The notes under the pieces were generated by a model. It saw nothing but the letters and a program-made list of their open reading frames with translations, had not been told where the DNA came from and did not search any database. Source: Erythrophleum ivorense (lineage: Eukaryota > Streptophyta > Magnoliopsida > Fabales > Fabaceae). Taken from it: a stretch of DNA of 64,000 nucleotides. The position numbers and the translations under genes are program-made. The first letter of the stretch is position 1. Every line of letters begins with the position of its first letter. Shown here piece after piece: positions 22,818 through 34,942 of this stretch. The stretch is from contig JAIUCV010000084.1 in the NCBI GenBank assembly GCA_026724425.1, positions 2,102,001 to 2,166,000 on the forward strand. Reading direction: 5' to 3'.

Positions 22818-24590
22818 CAAAATAAATTATGAATCATTGGGTCCATCATGAACTAGTTAACAATGATAGAATCTGACAAATCAATTTAAGTAGATTAACA
22901 TAAGATAAATGAACAATTTATTAACAAATTAACCCATACATTGTAACGAAGAATCATAAGATTTGATTAACCGTCTAATTCATTTCGATAAATTAATTCG
23001 TATATATAATTTTTGTTAAATTAATCAAATATGTCAATCTTACTATAAGAAAACCAAGAAGGTGGGTGTCCAATTTTCATATGTTCATACAATCTTAATA
23101 ATAGTTTTTCCCCCATCTAACCACAAAATATGGTACTATAGTTTGATTTTCAGAAAGTGAAATCACAATTTGTTCTATTTAAAGTTTCAATAATTTTTTA
23201 TTCTTGCTCTTAAGTTTTAACCTTTTTTTTTTTTTTTGAAGAAAAGCTTTTAATTAACTTGTTATCCACGTGAATGTTTGTTTTGTTCCGCATTTCACGG
23301 TCGATGGTTCGGTTGGAGGCTCTTGCAATCATCCGGATTCCGAATAATCAGAAATACCACCAAGTACAAAAAAAAAAAAAAAAAAATCCCATCGTCCCTA
23401 TCCCCCAAACATCAGCATCAACATATTTATATAGACCAACATCATAAATTGCTGTAGTATTAGTAAATAAAAGATATCCAACCATATTTCAGTCAAATAT
23501 ATACATAAATAATATTAATCACGAAGAAATACAAATCTCCAATATAAATTAAATATAGGTCTAATTACTAAAATTCACGTGATGTATATATATATATATA
23601 TCAACCATTTAAAGAACAAAATAATAAATATCATTAACGTAATTCATATTTTCAGTCGATCTATTTTGGCAGTACATGCACCTTTATTTGAAAATGCAGA
23701 ATTAAAAGGAGATTTAGGGTTTACCTTCTATGTTCAAATAGGTGAACTTGATCTGAATAGGGTTACTAAAAGTAGAATTTGGGATGATTCTTAAAATTTT
23801 CAATATCCATTATTGTTATTGGTTAATAGATTTTGACATTTTTATTAAAATCTATTGTTATTAGTTTGATGACTTTTAAAATCCATACAAAATATATTGT
23901 TATTGGGAGATGAATTTTAAACAAATTAATTCATGAAACAAAACTTTCAAAATACTAGCTATAACCTTTAGATTTTCAAAGTCCATTACAATAAAATATT
24001 TTGATTGATTTTCTAAATTTACATATTCTTTTTAAATCTAACAAAAACTCTATATAAATTTAACAATTATATTAACTTTTAAAATCTTTAAAATCCACAC
24101 AAATTATACTTCCAATAACCCCTAAGTACTAAGTGAGGATTCCGCCTTGGTCGCCGGTAGTGTTCTGTGTAGTTTGCCGGTTTTTTTCAGTTTTACTCGA
24201 CGGTGTCGTCTCCGTGTGGTCTCCGCCAGTAGAATTAGGTTTTTAATGAAGAGATAAAAAAAAAAAAGTCGTAAAATAAGAAAGGTGAAAACCGTGAAAT
24301 ACGATAGATCATACTCCTTTGATTGAATGCGTAAAATAAGAAGGCAAGTTGATCTTTACACTCTTCCATAATGTGTTATAGTTTAACTCATATGATTGAA
24401 TAAGTTGCCATAATGTGTCTTGACGTAAATGACCAGAATTTGATCCCTTTGAACATATACAATATAAAAAGTATGAACCACGAATTTGATCCCTTTGAAC
24501 ATATACATATCAACAGAAAAAGAAAAGTCAATTAATTAAACGGTTTCACCTACTCGTTACATAACAAGTTAACACCATCATCAATCTTCT
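22818..24590. other. AT-rich region upstream of the CER26-like gene
   Basis: No gene is seen. It contains a T run (about 23224-23237), an A run (about 23369-23386) and the MITE-like repeat at 23758-24124. A short duplicated phrase, GAATTTGATCCCTTTGAACA, occurs at about 24436 and 24482. The proximal promoter of the CER26-like gene lies at its right end. Confidence 0.5.
23758..24124. mobile_element. MITE-like dispersed repeat, copy 1
   Basis: The left end TAGGGTTACTAAAAGTAGAA resembles the reverse complement of the right end (TTCCAATAACCCCTA), giving an imperfect terminal inverted repeat of about 25 bp. The interior is shared with 45590-45995, for example AAAATATTTTGATTGATTTT followed by CTAAAT. 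It has no coding capacity. Confidence 0.55.
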
Positions 24591-24593
24591 CTC

Positions 24594-24606
24594 CTCTATA
24601 TATACA
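24594..24606 (+). promoter_or_regulatory. TATA box of the CER26-like gene
   Basis: CTCTATATATACA lies about 300 bp before the start codon and about 45 bp before a long GA repeat. Transcription would start near 24630, placing the repeat in the 5' UTR or at the start site. Confidence 0.55.
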
Positions 24607-24641
24607 CAAGAGCGTCATCACCTACAAATATATATTACACA

Positions 24642-24754
<113 letters not shown>

Positions 24755-24897
24755 AAAAAGAAGTCGAAGCAAAGAAAATTTTCATATAATTTATGCTAAT
24801 AAGTTTGCATACATATAATCGACTAGCATATCATATACCAACTCCACAATTTTTTTTCTTTTGCCAAAAAATATCAACTCAACCTCACTGAGCCATT

Positions 24898-27800
24898 ATG
24901 GGTCGATCTCAAGGACATGTACGGGGTCCGATTTACAACATCCGGTTATCGACTGTGGGTGCAACCCGACCATCAGAGACCGGTACGACCCACGAACCAA
25001 CCGGTTTAGACCTAGCCATGAAGCTCCATTACCTCACGGCGGCTTACATTTACTCGTCCGAGACAGCACGTGACTTGACCGTAGCACACGTGAAAGAGGC
25101 TATGTTCGTGCTCTTCGACCAGATCGCTTGGACCACCGGAAGGTTCTGGCGGAGAGACTCCGGCCGTCCGTACATCAAGTGCAACGACTCTGGCACGCGT
25201 TTCGTGGAAGGTGAATGCGATCTTACGGTCGAAGAGTTGCTCAGTAAACCGGACCCGTCAGTTGATGAGTTTCTGGTTTACCATAAACCCATTGGACCGG
25301 AGTTGCCTTTCTCTCCTTTAATCTATGTTCAGGTAATTTCACTACAAACAAGTGTCACTTGTTGAGTTTGACTATATATCTAGAATAGTTATAAGATATC
25401 GTAAAGTTTTTTTTTTTTTTTTTGAGAAAGGGTGATGGTATTGTAAATTTTAATCTTTAATACTGTTTATAGCTAACAAAAAATACTTTATTAAAGTTTT
25501 CTGTTTGAAGTGTTTTTATATATATTGCCTTCATTGAGTGTTTTTTCTCACAATTGACATTCGATAATAGAATTAATCCCGTAACTTTAAAAAGTAAAAC
25601 AAAAAAATTATGTTTTATATAAATATTTTATTTCATAATAAATGCCATTTTATATTTTTAATGCTATATTATGATATTTTTTTAGTTTATATATCCCTAC
25701 TATTTACTTTTTTATTAATTAATAAGATCAAATTATATACTAGTATATTAAAAAGGGTCAAACAGAAAATCTTATTATTTTCTTAGTACAATATTTATAT
25801 ACACTATTTTTTTTTAAAACCTTAGACAACAAGTGAAACGGAATTGATACTCCGTACTGATTGTATCTGATCTTTTAACAAAGGCAATTATTAGGTAAAC
25901 AGGATTAGAAATTCTATTTATAGGGTTCACTTTATATGTCCAAATCGAGAAAGATAAAATATAGAATCATTTAATGTATGACCTGTGTCATAAGTGAAAT
26001 TTAATACAGGAAAGAAACACCTGACCGCGGTCCATTATTAGTTTGCATGGAAAAACATTGCCTCGTTAAAACGATAGTAGTTGCCAAAATTTAATACTCT
26101 CTCTCTATTATATATAAGTAGTTTTAGAAGAATTATAAAAATTAAAGAAAATTTTTTTCTTCAAAAATATCATTTAATATATATAAGTTAAATATAAATC
26201 AACTGATCATAATAAAAAGGCATAAAAACTACACAACTTAATTAGTCACAAAATATTCAATAAAAATAAAAATTTACTAAAAAAATCAAATTGTTTATAC
26301 ATTTTAAAATAAACTTTCCTAAAATCTATATATATATAAAGTTAAATATGCTCTCTTCTCATAATGCCACATCATCTTTAAAAATGCCTAAAAATTTGAC
26401 ACATCAACACTTTATTTATTAATTTTAAATTATTTTATTTGATTAATTATGTTTTATATTGTTATACTTTAATTCTCATAATAATTACCATCCCATAATA
26501 GTGCATAGGTAGAATTTGAAAAGACATTTCTTTTGTGATGAAAAAATAATTTATATAGAACATAACCTTCTATTATTTGATATAACAATTGAACACAAAC
26601 AATAAAAAAAGCACTATTCCATTAACTATTTTACTTTTTAAATAAGTTTAGAAGAAAATTTAAAATATCGAATTGTTTTTTCGAAAAGAGAATCACAAAT
26701 AATTTTGGAGGTAAATGTGATATTTTAGTAAAAGTGAAAAGAAGAGAAACTTGATCCTATATGTAAATTGTAAGATATAAGCATATTTAAAATTAATTTA
26801 TATATAACTTTCTATTATTTTGACAATAGAAACAAAACAATCAAATTATTCCACCAATTATTTTGCTTTTAAAATAAGTTTAGAAAAAAATTTAAAATGT
26901 CGAATTATTTTTTTCGAAATAAGAATTACAAATCATTTTGGATGGCGAATATGGTCACATATGAGTTCAGTAAAGATGAAATGAAGAAAGTCTAGATCTT
27001 AAAAGTAAATTGTAGCATGTTGGATTAAACAATACTCTTTAAAAAAATTATATTTAATTAAATCGGGACAAAATTTTGTAAGAAGTTTAATATGACATGT
27101 TGATGAGAGAGAGAGAAAGAAAATGCAATAGGCATGTACATTTTAGAGACGGTTCTAAAATTTACGGTTCGAAACAAGAACGAGTTAAAAAATTCAAGAA
27201 TTTAAATATAATATTTTAAAAAAAAAATTAAGCAGCTCATTTGGATACCATATGTCTTACTGTTCTTTTTTCTTTCACATGATCTTTAAATAAAACAAAT
27301 AATTTCAAAAATAAAATTATTTTAACGGATTCGAGAATGGAACGAAAAATTCATAATGAAAAAAGGAAGGGACGGAAAAGCCTTTTGAAAAACTATTAAA
27401 AACAACAAAATAAAAACTAAAGAAATAAATATAAATACAAAATAATATTAACAAATATAATAAGCCGTTCCCCACCTAGTTGCTTATATAATTAGAACAG
27501 AGCGAGTAAATGCATTCTCAGCGGTGAGATGTGAGAGGGTATCTCAATAATTAAAGAATTGATAAAAAAAAAAAAAAAAAAAAAAAAAGAGAGAGACAAA
27601 ATAATGAGTAAAGAAATAGAAATGTCTCTCTACTCAACAAAAAAAAGTTGAGATACTTTTCTCCACTTGTTATGTTTTGATTAGTTAAACTCTCATTTCG
27701 ATTTAAAAATTAATTTATTAATTAAAATATATTAAAACAATTGATATTTAATATTTGAGATACCATTGTATTAATATTGGGCTAGATTAGTAACTAAAAA

Positions 27801-28799
27801 ATGATTACAGACGGTCAAACCATTGTATTCAGAATTTATGGTCTGTCGACAAAAATAAAACCGGTTTTTATTTTTGTCAGATCAAACCGAAACTAAAAAT
27901 AAATATACGGTTTTATCTCGGTTTTGTTTCCGCAGATGACCCGGTTTAAGTGCGGAGGATTAGCTTTGGGCTTTAGCTGGGCCAATATAATGGGAGATTC
28001 ATTCTCTTTACTCTATGCCTTTAGCTTATGGGCTAAGGCCATTTCCGGGGGAAAGATCTATATCCCAAAAACCTCTAATGGAGACAGAAGGTTTTGGAGC
28101 CTAAACCCGAAGGTGAAAGATCTGAATTCAATCAAACGGGTCGACCCGGTGGGAGATCTCTGGGTCACTCCCAACGACAAGAAAATGGCAAATTACTGTT
28201 TTAATCTCTCTGTCGCCGAACAGATATTACCACATTTTCCGGCGAACGGAGATGGTTATTTTCCGGTGTTCGAGATTCTGGCCGGGATTATATGGAAATG
28301 CATAGCTAAGGTTAGGGAAGAGCAAGAGCCTGTAACTGTTACGATCATCAGAAAGGATTCGAACGATTTGAAACCTAGAGGGATTCGAAACAGTCAGATG
28401 ATTAGCTCCGTCCACGTGAATTTTCCGGTGGCGGAAGCGAATGTGGAGGAATTGGTGAAGTGTATCGAGAAAGCGACGGACGAGAGATGTGGAATCGACG
28501 AGATCGGAGAGAGCTGCGATGGGAATTTGGATTTCGTTGTTTACGGAGCGAAATTGACGTTTATGGATCTGAGCGAAGTTGATTTGTATGAGGCGAAAGT
28601 GAAAGATAAGTCGCCGGAATCAGTGTACTGTAATGTCGAGGGGGTCGGGGAGGAGGGATTGGTTGTTGTTTTTCCGGCGGCGAATTCGGAGGAGAGGGTT
28701 GTGACGATGACGTTGCCGGAGGAGGAGATGGAGAGGGTAAAATCGGAATTTAAGAAGTGTGGTTTGATGATCGCGCCGCCGTGCGAAATCAACGGCTAA
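24898..28799 (+). CDS. CER26: CER2-family BAHD-like protein, closest to CER26; two exons
   Basis: Exon 1 is 24898-25332 and exon 2 is 27936-28799, with a phase-0 GT-AG intron (25333-27935); the product is 432 residues. The sequence GPIYNIRLSTVGATRPSETG, the DLAMKLHYL segment and TRFKCGGLALGFSWANIMGD match Arabidopsis CER26 (recalled) better than CER2. CER2-family proteins act in the ER with the fatty-acid elongase condensing enzyme CER6/KCS to extend acyl chains beyond C28 for cuticular wax. The BAHD HXXXD site reads NIMGD-type (Asn for His) and no DFGWG motif is present, consistent with a non-catalytic role. A TATA box and a long GA repeat precede it. J20 lies convergent 616 bp downstream. 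A CER26-like paralogue is the alternative name. Confidence 0.8.
26325..27479 (+). mobile_element. Helitron-like insertion in the CER26-like intron
   Basis: It starts TCTATATATATATAAAG after an A and ends CCCCACCTAG before a T, the A/T target and TC...CTAG termini of plant Helitrons. It is 1,155 bp with no coding capacity. A clear terminal hairpin was not found, which lowers confidence. Two tandem ~245-bp copies lie inside it. It accounts for nearly half of the 2.6-kb intron. Confidence 0.5.
26552..27022. repeat. Two diverged tandem ~245-bp copies inside the Helitron-like element
   Basis: Copy 1 (about 26552-26785) and copy 2 (about 26798-27022) share, in the same order, TTTATATA...ACCTTCTATTATTT, AAATAAGTTTAGAA, a TTTAAAATxTCGAATT segment, TTTTTTCGAAA and GTAAATTGTA. 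Boundaries are approximate. Confidence 0.65.
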
Positions 28800-29415
28800 A
28801 ATAAGTAATCATCAAGAGATGATGAATGTTGTTTTCTTTTGTTTTTAGCTTTTATTGTGTGCTGCCGAATTATCAGCTACGTACGTGAGTTATAAACCTT
28901 AAATAACTTATGCAAGGGCCCGTTTGTTTCTGCATGTAATATGAGTTGCATCCAAAATTATTGGATCTTATGAAGAATAAAGTTGAATGTTTTCACCATA
29001 TGGGAATTTCGATGGAGGTTGAGAGGATTTGTGATGAAAAAGAAGGAGAAAAGATCCAACGTAATTTCTACTTCTGTTTATAACTCAACATTCAATTTTC
29101 AGTCGTAAGATGAAGCTTTATATACTAAGACTTCAAACCAGAGTTTTTGTCACATTAACAATCACTCACAAACCTTGCAATCGGATCTTTCCATTGCAAA
29201 GTAATAAACACTTAAAACACCACAAGCAAAAAAAAAAAAAAAACTTATTGAGTGATTAGGGTTTTAAATGTGCTTGCCGATTGGCACTGCACACAAAAAG
29301 AGTATATATACACATCTATACAGACTCTTTAAGGATTTTTAATGCTAAGCTTTCTATATTACAAGTTCGGACCAATAAACTATACATTAAGGAGGCGAGA
29401 TTTTGGTTTTGTGTG
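28800..29415. other. Intergenic space between convergent CER26-like and J20 genes
   Basis: This holds the 3' UTRs of both genes. No other gene is recognised. A run of 16 A residues lies near 29229 and a TATATATACAC stretch near 29303. Confidence 0.5.
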
Positions 29416-30669
29416 TTAAGAAGAAGAATCTTCAGACGTGTGATGTTGACGGCGCATTCTAGCAGCCCAAGACATTGTGTTGTTGTCTCTATGACTGCTT
29501 CTTCTCTTCAGCCCTGAGAGCTGAGTTTGCCATTTTTTCTTCCACTCACTCTTCTCTTCCACCACTTCCTGATTTCACAAACAATCACCAAAACTCAAAT
29601 CAATTCTGGATTGTACAAACGGTTTAGTTCAACATTTTTGGACCATGAGCATGATTGTTAAACATATAATTGGGTTCTATAGGATCATTGATTCATGTAG
29701 GGTGAAAGAAGAAGAAATACAGTCTCAACTTGACAATGTCAACATTCTCTATTCCACTACTTTCAAACTTATCCGATCTTTATTAAAATCCGACAACTTT
29801 TTATTTTTGTAAAAGAATACCGACAATTTTTCATCATATAATTCACATATGGGTCAATTTTTGGGACCATGATAACAAACAAAGGGTCAGTTTTGGCGAC
29901 AGTGATGCACATAATGTTCTCGAATCTTTCGGTAAATCTTAGGTACTGAAAAGAAAAAATGTACAGAAATTTTGTGGATAATACTGAATAGTATTTGTCC
30001 GTATATACACAGAAATATCCTAATCAATAATATCAACACATCGCTGGGATAAATTATCGAGTGTGACATAATTAAATTTTCTGTCTACTCTACTCTTAAA
30101 ATTTTCTAAACCATAAAGCTAAACACCGGTCCTCATTTTTTTTTATTTTCTGATTATTACACAAATTACCAAAATTAATTAATTAAGGAAAGTGTTAATT
30201 TTTCTGATTATATTACCTCATCGTATCGATTCCGGCGACGACCGGCGAAAGAAAATGAGAATCCCATCGATAAATCTCTGTCGTATAGAAGTCTCCGACG
30301 AGGATCGGAGAGAGTCTCGTAAGCTTCTTGGACCCTAATGAACCGATCTGTGTATTCCTCGACCCGATCCGGCGGCGAAACATCGGGATGATATTTTCGA
30401 GCTAGCTGTTTATACGCTTGTTTGATTTCCGGGAGAGTAACGGATTCGGTGACGCCGAGAAGATCGTAGAAACTTAAATCCTCCGATTGTTTGACCGGGT
30501 CGTCATGGATGAGCCGGGCTTGGATCCGGGTTGATAAGAATCGGGTTCGGGTCGGGTAAGAGAGGGAAGTGGAAGGGAACGAAGCGGGTAGAGAGGAGAT
30601 TGGTCGTTTGTAGAGGAATGGGTAGTAATCGGTAGCGAGAATGGCTGATCCTTTGTAAGAACACTTCAT
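29416..30669 (-). CDS. J20: Chloroplast J-domain protein J20 (DnaJ-like 20), two exons
   Basis: Exon 1 is 30217-30669 and exon 2 is 29416-29568, with a phase-0 GT-AG intron (29569-30216); the product is 201 residues. Residues 1-60 are Ser/Thr/Arg-rich with few acidic residues, as in a plastid transit peptide. The J domain begins at LSFYDLLGV and contains the invariant HPD (KYHPDVSP) that stimulates Hsp70 ATPase. The C-terminal exon reads EVVEEKSEWKKKWQ ... MSWAARMRRQ, which matches Arabidopsis J20 (recalled, about 197 residues). J20 delivers inactive deoxyxylulose 5-phosphate synthase and other clients to plastid Hsp70 for refolding or Clp degradation. The start ATG is the only one preceding the transit peptide. 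Confidence 0.9.
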
Positions 30670-30992
30670 TGTGTCGATTCAAGGTTTTGATTTTTTGGTG
30701 TTCTTTGGAAAATTGAGTCTTATAGTAAGAAAATGAGGAGAGGAAGGTAGATGAAACAGTTGAAGAGTCCTAGTTTTGTGGATTTTAAAGGGTAGTACTG
30801 GTATTTTATATAATAATAAAATAAAATATAGTCGTCGTTTTGTGACTCAAATTTTCGGAAGGAATTTAAATAAAATAATTAATTCTTTGAGTTTCATTCT
30901 TCTGTATTTTTAGAAAATAGTTCCGAGGATGGCAAAAAGAATGAAAAAAAAAAACAAAATAGATCTAAAAACAAAGGGCTTAGTCCTTTATT
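30670..30992. other. J20 upstream region
   Basis: 5' leader and promoter sequence of J20, AT-rich, with a TTATATAATAATAAAATAAAA stretch about 140 bp upstream of the ATG. No other feature is recognised. Confidence 0.45.
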
Positions 30993-31577
30993 AGGCCTGG
31001 GCAAATTATCCGTTATATTTGATTCGATCCGTTATTTGGTTCGATTCGATTCGAAAAATCTGGATAATCGTAACTCTTCGAATCAAAACAAATACTAAAA
31101 ATCAATATCGTTAAAAACGAAACAAATCACAAATACTAAAATTTTTAAAGCCGGATATCCGCTCTGATCTATTATACATATATATTTATATATTATACGT
31201 ATATATGTTATGTATGTTAAAAGTTACATATATAAATTGGATAATTATTATATCTATATATATGTTTTATAAATTTATATTCATAAAATTGACTATTTAA
31301 ACACTAAAATTTTTAAAAATCAAAAGTAAATAATTTTTTTTAATTAAAATTGTAATTTTTTGTGTTAAATTTTGATTTTTCTGAAAAAAAAATTAAAAAT
31401 ATATTTTTTTAATATTTACGAAGCGGATCGGATATCCGATAAAATATTCGAATTTCACGGATATCCGATCGGTTAACAACGGAGCGGATACGGATCACAA
31501 AATCAAATATCCGGATGGAGTGGAGCGGATCGCGTATACCTTCAAAATCCTGGATATCCGCTCCGTGCCCACCCCTG
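30993..31577. mobile_element. hAT-like MITE
   Basis: The left end AGGCCTGGGCA and the right end TGCCCACCCCTG form imperfect inverted termini of the CAGGGGTGGGCA type common in plant hAT MITEs. The interior is rich in GGATATCCG and GGATCGG motifs in both orientations. The flanks CCTTTATT and TCTTTATA agree at 6 of 8 positions, a degenerate 8-bp duplication. No coding capacity. Confidence 0.6.
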
Positions 31578-34500
31578 TCTTTATATATTAAATCACAAGT
31601 TACTCAACAAAATCATGATTGATGATGTGTCAAGTTTAACTAAAAAAAATGCTAATTATCTCTAATCCCTTCCACGTCACAATTAACAATTATAAACATG
31701 TTTATATAATGAGAAGTCTTCAGATGGGCTGATTATCCATTTTAAATGGTGCTAAACGAAATTATATTGGCCCAATAAGCAAATAAACCACGATGAAGAT
31801 TTCTAAACTTCCACCACTTTACTCAATTCTTCTTCTACCATAGAAAGTAAAACAAATCCTTAATTTTTCGATTCTAACTTCCCATTCTCACAATCGTGAT
31901 CTTGGAGCAAGAAACCATTATCTTAAATTCATTTTCTCACTCAGTTCCCATATTTTCTCGTCTTCTTCGATCCTTCATCATATTCAGTTCATCTGATTTT
32001 TTCTCTGTTTGGATTTTCAATTTTAACCACAATCTCAACCTATATTCGAAGCCATGATCTCAAAATCATGCTACGATCGTAAAATCAGTTTCAATTCTCA
32101 TCATCTTTTGACAAATCAATATCTTTCTGGGTTTTTCATTGTTCTTATTTTTTCATATTCAAAATTTCTACAACTTAATCTCTTCAATTTCGTCAATCCG
32201 TTTCTGATTAACTACTTCATTCCGTTAAAGAATCTCATTTGTTCTTTCTCATCTCTCTCTGTTTACGTTCATCGACTTTGCTCAAGGCTCTAACTCACAT
32301 GTTTGTTACGCTTCTAAATCAAAATGTGTAATTTTTTTTTATCTCTTTTACCAATTGAAACTGATTATTCCATCTTTTCTTTTTTCAGTTTAATCATGCC
32401 ATTTGAATTATACTCCTATTTCTCAACTCAATTCTTTGAAAAAAGAATGGAAAATTAGAGCTTTGATGTCTCGAGTTTGGGATTTATGAAGTATATAAAA
32501 GCTTTTTTTTTTTTTAAGAAGTATGTGTAAAAAAATAATTAGAACTAAGTTTCGATTGCAATGGTTTTGTCTTGCGGATTAAAATCCCAAAAACAATCCA
32601 TATTCCTCAATTACGCTATCTCATTCCTCTGTACAGTTTTGTCTCCGCGGAGCTTCAGATTGCTTCATCAGAACCGGTTTAAGGAGATTCGAAGACTTCA
32701 GAGTAAGAAGAGCCATAAAGAGAAAAGAGGAGGAGAAAGATAGAAAAAAATCAGAGGAAGGGCTTTTGATCAAAGGTAAAAAACACTTCCAGTAATTCAC
32801 TATATAGTTTTAAAACTTTGTTGGAACTACGACAATGTCTTTCTCTTTTTTTTTCATGCTTTTTTTTTTTTTGTCTTTCTCTCATCTCTTCAATGTCTTA
32901 ACTCTGTTTCATATTCGATATCACTTCAAATTTATCGAACCATTTTTCATTTTCTCAGATTCGTCATCACTATTATTGTCTCTTATCTCGAATTATTGTC
33001 TCTATTATACCTTTCTTCTGTTCACCGACTATCGCCAACTCTATCGTTAAAGGTTTCTTACGATTTCTCTTTCATACAAAAGCTCTAAATGTTTTTATCA
33101 TTCACTTACTGTATGATTATTTCTTCATGTTTCAGGTTAATCATGTTACTCCTGTGCCACAGCTCAATTCTTAGAAAAAAGAATGAAAAATTAGAGTTTT
33201 GGTGTCTCAAATTTGGGATTACTAGAATTAGGCCGCGGTGTATATATATATTTTTTTGTTATTTATATAAATATTTTTTTACATTGATAAAATAAACTCT
33301 ATTTTATACTACTTAATTAAAAATAAAATTATCAACATTTTCATGATTTATTTAATAATATACTAATTTATTTGATTTTCAAAATATATTCAACCTCGTG
33401 TTTGAAGTAAATTTCTACTATACTATATTATATGTATGTTGTTCCATTATAAAATAAGTCTATCAAGCCGGTCAAATTCATCAATTAAATATGTTCTATA
33501 CAAATTACAAGTTTTATTTTACCCGCTTTGGCCTAACCCGCAAACTTTTTGGCCCTTCCTTTACTTGAGTTTGTGAATATCTTCGGATCACCCAGAAATA
33601 TTGAAATACAAATAATAAAAATAAATGATATGTAGTTTTAACAACAACAAAAATTAATATTATAAAACGTAAATATTCTGTTTTGTATTATTAATTATTT
33701 ACTTACAGAAAATATTTAATAGTATATTTGAAATTTATCTAATAAAATATAATTTAGTTAGATTTGTATATTTTACAATAACCTAGTATTTTGTGATTAA
33801 TATCTACTCAACTATATTTTTTGTTTATACACGTTCATTTGATAAATTCTGGTGAAAAAAATAAAAAATAAAAAGAATTTGTAATAGTTTGGAAACCACC
33901 TATAATATCTTGCTACTTTATTTCTTATTTGTTGGGATTTGTTTTGCAACTTTTTAGCTTTGTTTCATATAGTTTTTCTGAGGTATTTTTTCAATTTATC
34001 TGGCTTTGTTTAGTTACTTGGGATATCAATAAAATTTCTAATTCGAAAATCCCTTGTTTTGTTGGGTATTTTCAATTTATCAACTTTTTACTTGGGTATT
34101 TTGTTTTGTTTCCATAATTTCAAATTCCCTTGTCTTGTTTATTTCCTCTTTGTGAGCTGCAGGTTGTCTTGCTTTGATGATGTTACACACCACTTGTTCG
34201 TTTTTTATTGCCATCAGCAGTCACCTGACCTCCACAACCCTCAATTGCCATGAGCAGAAGTCTATTCGATTGAATGGGAAGAACAAAAGAGTATAAAGAA
34301 TTTGTACAATAGATATATTTCTTTAGTGGGTCTTTGTATAAGCTTCATCGGTTCGTCCTTGCTAAACCCAAAAAATCCGTCATCAAGCAAACAAAACCGA
34401 GTTAGAGGGAAACAGATCAACACTTAATAGAATCGTAAATCTTACAGATCTCTTATTTGGAGTACTACAATAATCAAAAGATTCAACTCACGGAGAGAAA

Positions 34501-34636
34501 GACGTTGATCCTTAGATAATATTCCTCCATCTTCATATTCAGCGTCACTACAGCCAACCTCTTCCTCCTCTTTCTCTCGCCAGCGCTTCTTTTCTCCGGA
34601 GGAAAATTCCGGATTTGTGATTTATCACAAAGTGAG
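31578..34636. mobile_element. Helitron-like mosaic left of the Copia insertion
   Basis: It begins TCTTTATATATTAAATCAC, similar to plant Helitron 5' ends, directly after the MITE. No intact gene is present. Two diverged direct copies of about 100 bp (about 32385-32485 and 33130-33222) share AAAAAAGAATG, AAAATTAGAG, TTTGGGATT. At 33222-33240 CTAGAATTAGGCCGCGG reads on the minus strand as a Helitron 3' end (CCGCGG then CTAG before T). Near 34500-34620 the minus strand has an exon-like open segment (GEKKRWREKEEEE) ending at a GTGAGT donor, a possible captured gene fragment. Confidence 0.4.
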
Positions 34637-34906
34637 TGTTGTTGTAAGCTTGAAATAGCTTGGGAGTCAAGCTAAGTATATTTAGGAGTTATCTAAATAT
34701 ACATATAAGAGAATTTAGGAGTTATCTAAATTGTAAGTTTACCTAATTAGTTTAGGAAACTATCTATGTCTTTCTCTGTATAAGGAGATGTCAAAGTTGT
34801 GGCATAACTTAAGAGAGATTAAGAGCTTAAGGTTTTGAGTTATTTTCCTTGAGTTAAATAAGAGAGTTATTCTTATTCCTTGTGTGTGTGTGTTCGTGAT
34901 TCTATA
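34637..34906 (+). repeat. 5' LTR of Copia element
   Basis: 270 bp, with a TATA-like box CTGTATAAGG at 34777-34786. It contains a tandem pair of TTTAGGAGTTATCTAAAT at about 34679 and 34716. Confidence 0.93.
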
Positions 34907-34908
34907 AT

Positions 34909-34921
34909 TGGTAGCAGAGCC
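34909..34921 (+). other. Primer binding site, initiator tRNA-Met type
   Basis: TGGTAGCAGAGCC lies 2 bp after the LTR. It differs from the plant initiator tRNA-Met complement (TGGTATCAGAGCC) at one base. Confidence 0.8.
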
Positions 34922-34942
34922 ATCAAAGGAAGAGACGTCCTA

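Noticed and set aside
29281..29517. 78-codon plus-strand ORF
   Set aside because: It overlaps, antisense, the last exon of J20, which is well supported by family similarity and splice sites.
33089..34253. Hydrophobic plus-strand ORFs (68, 62 and 64 codons)
   Set aside because: T-rich sequence yields Phe/Leu-rich frames by chance; no start context or homology.
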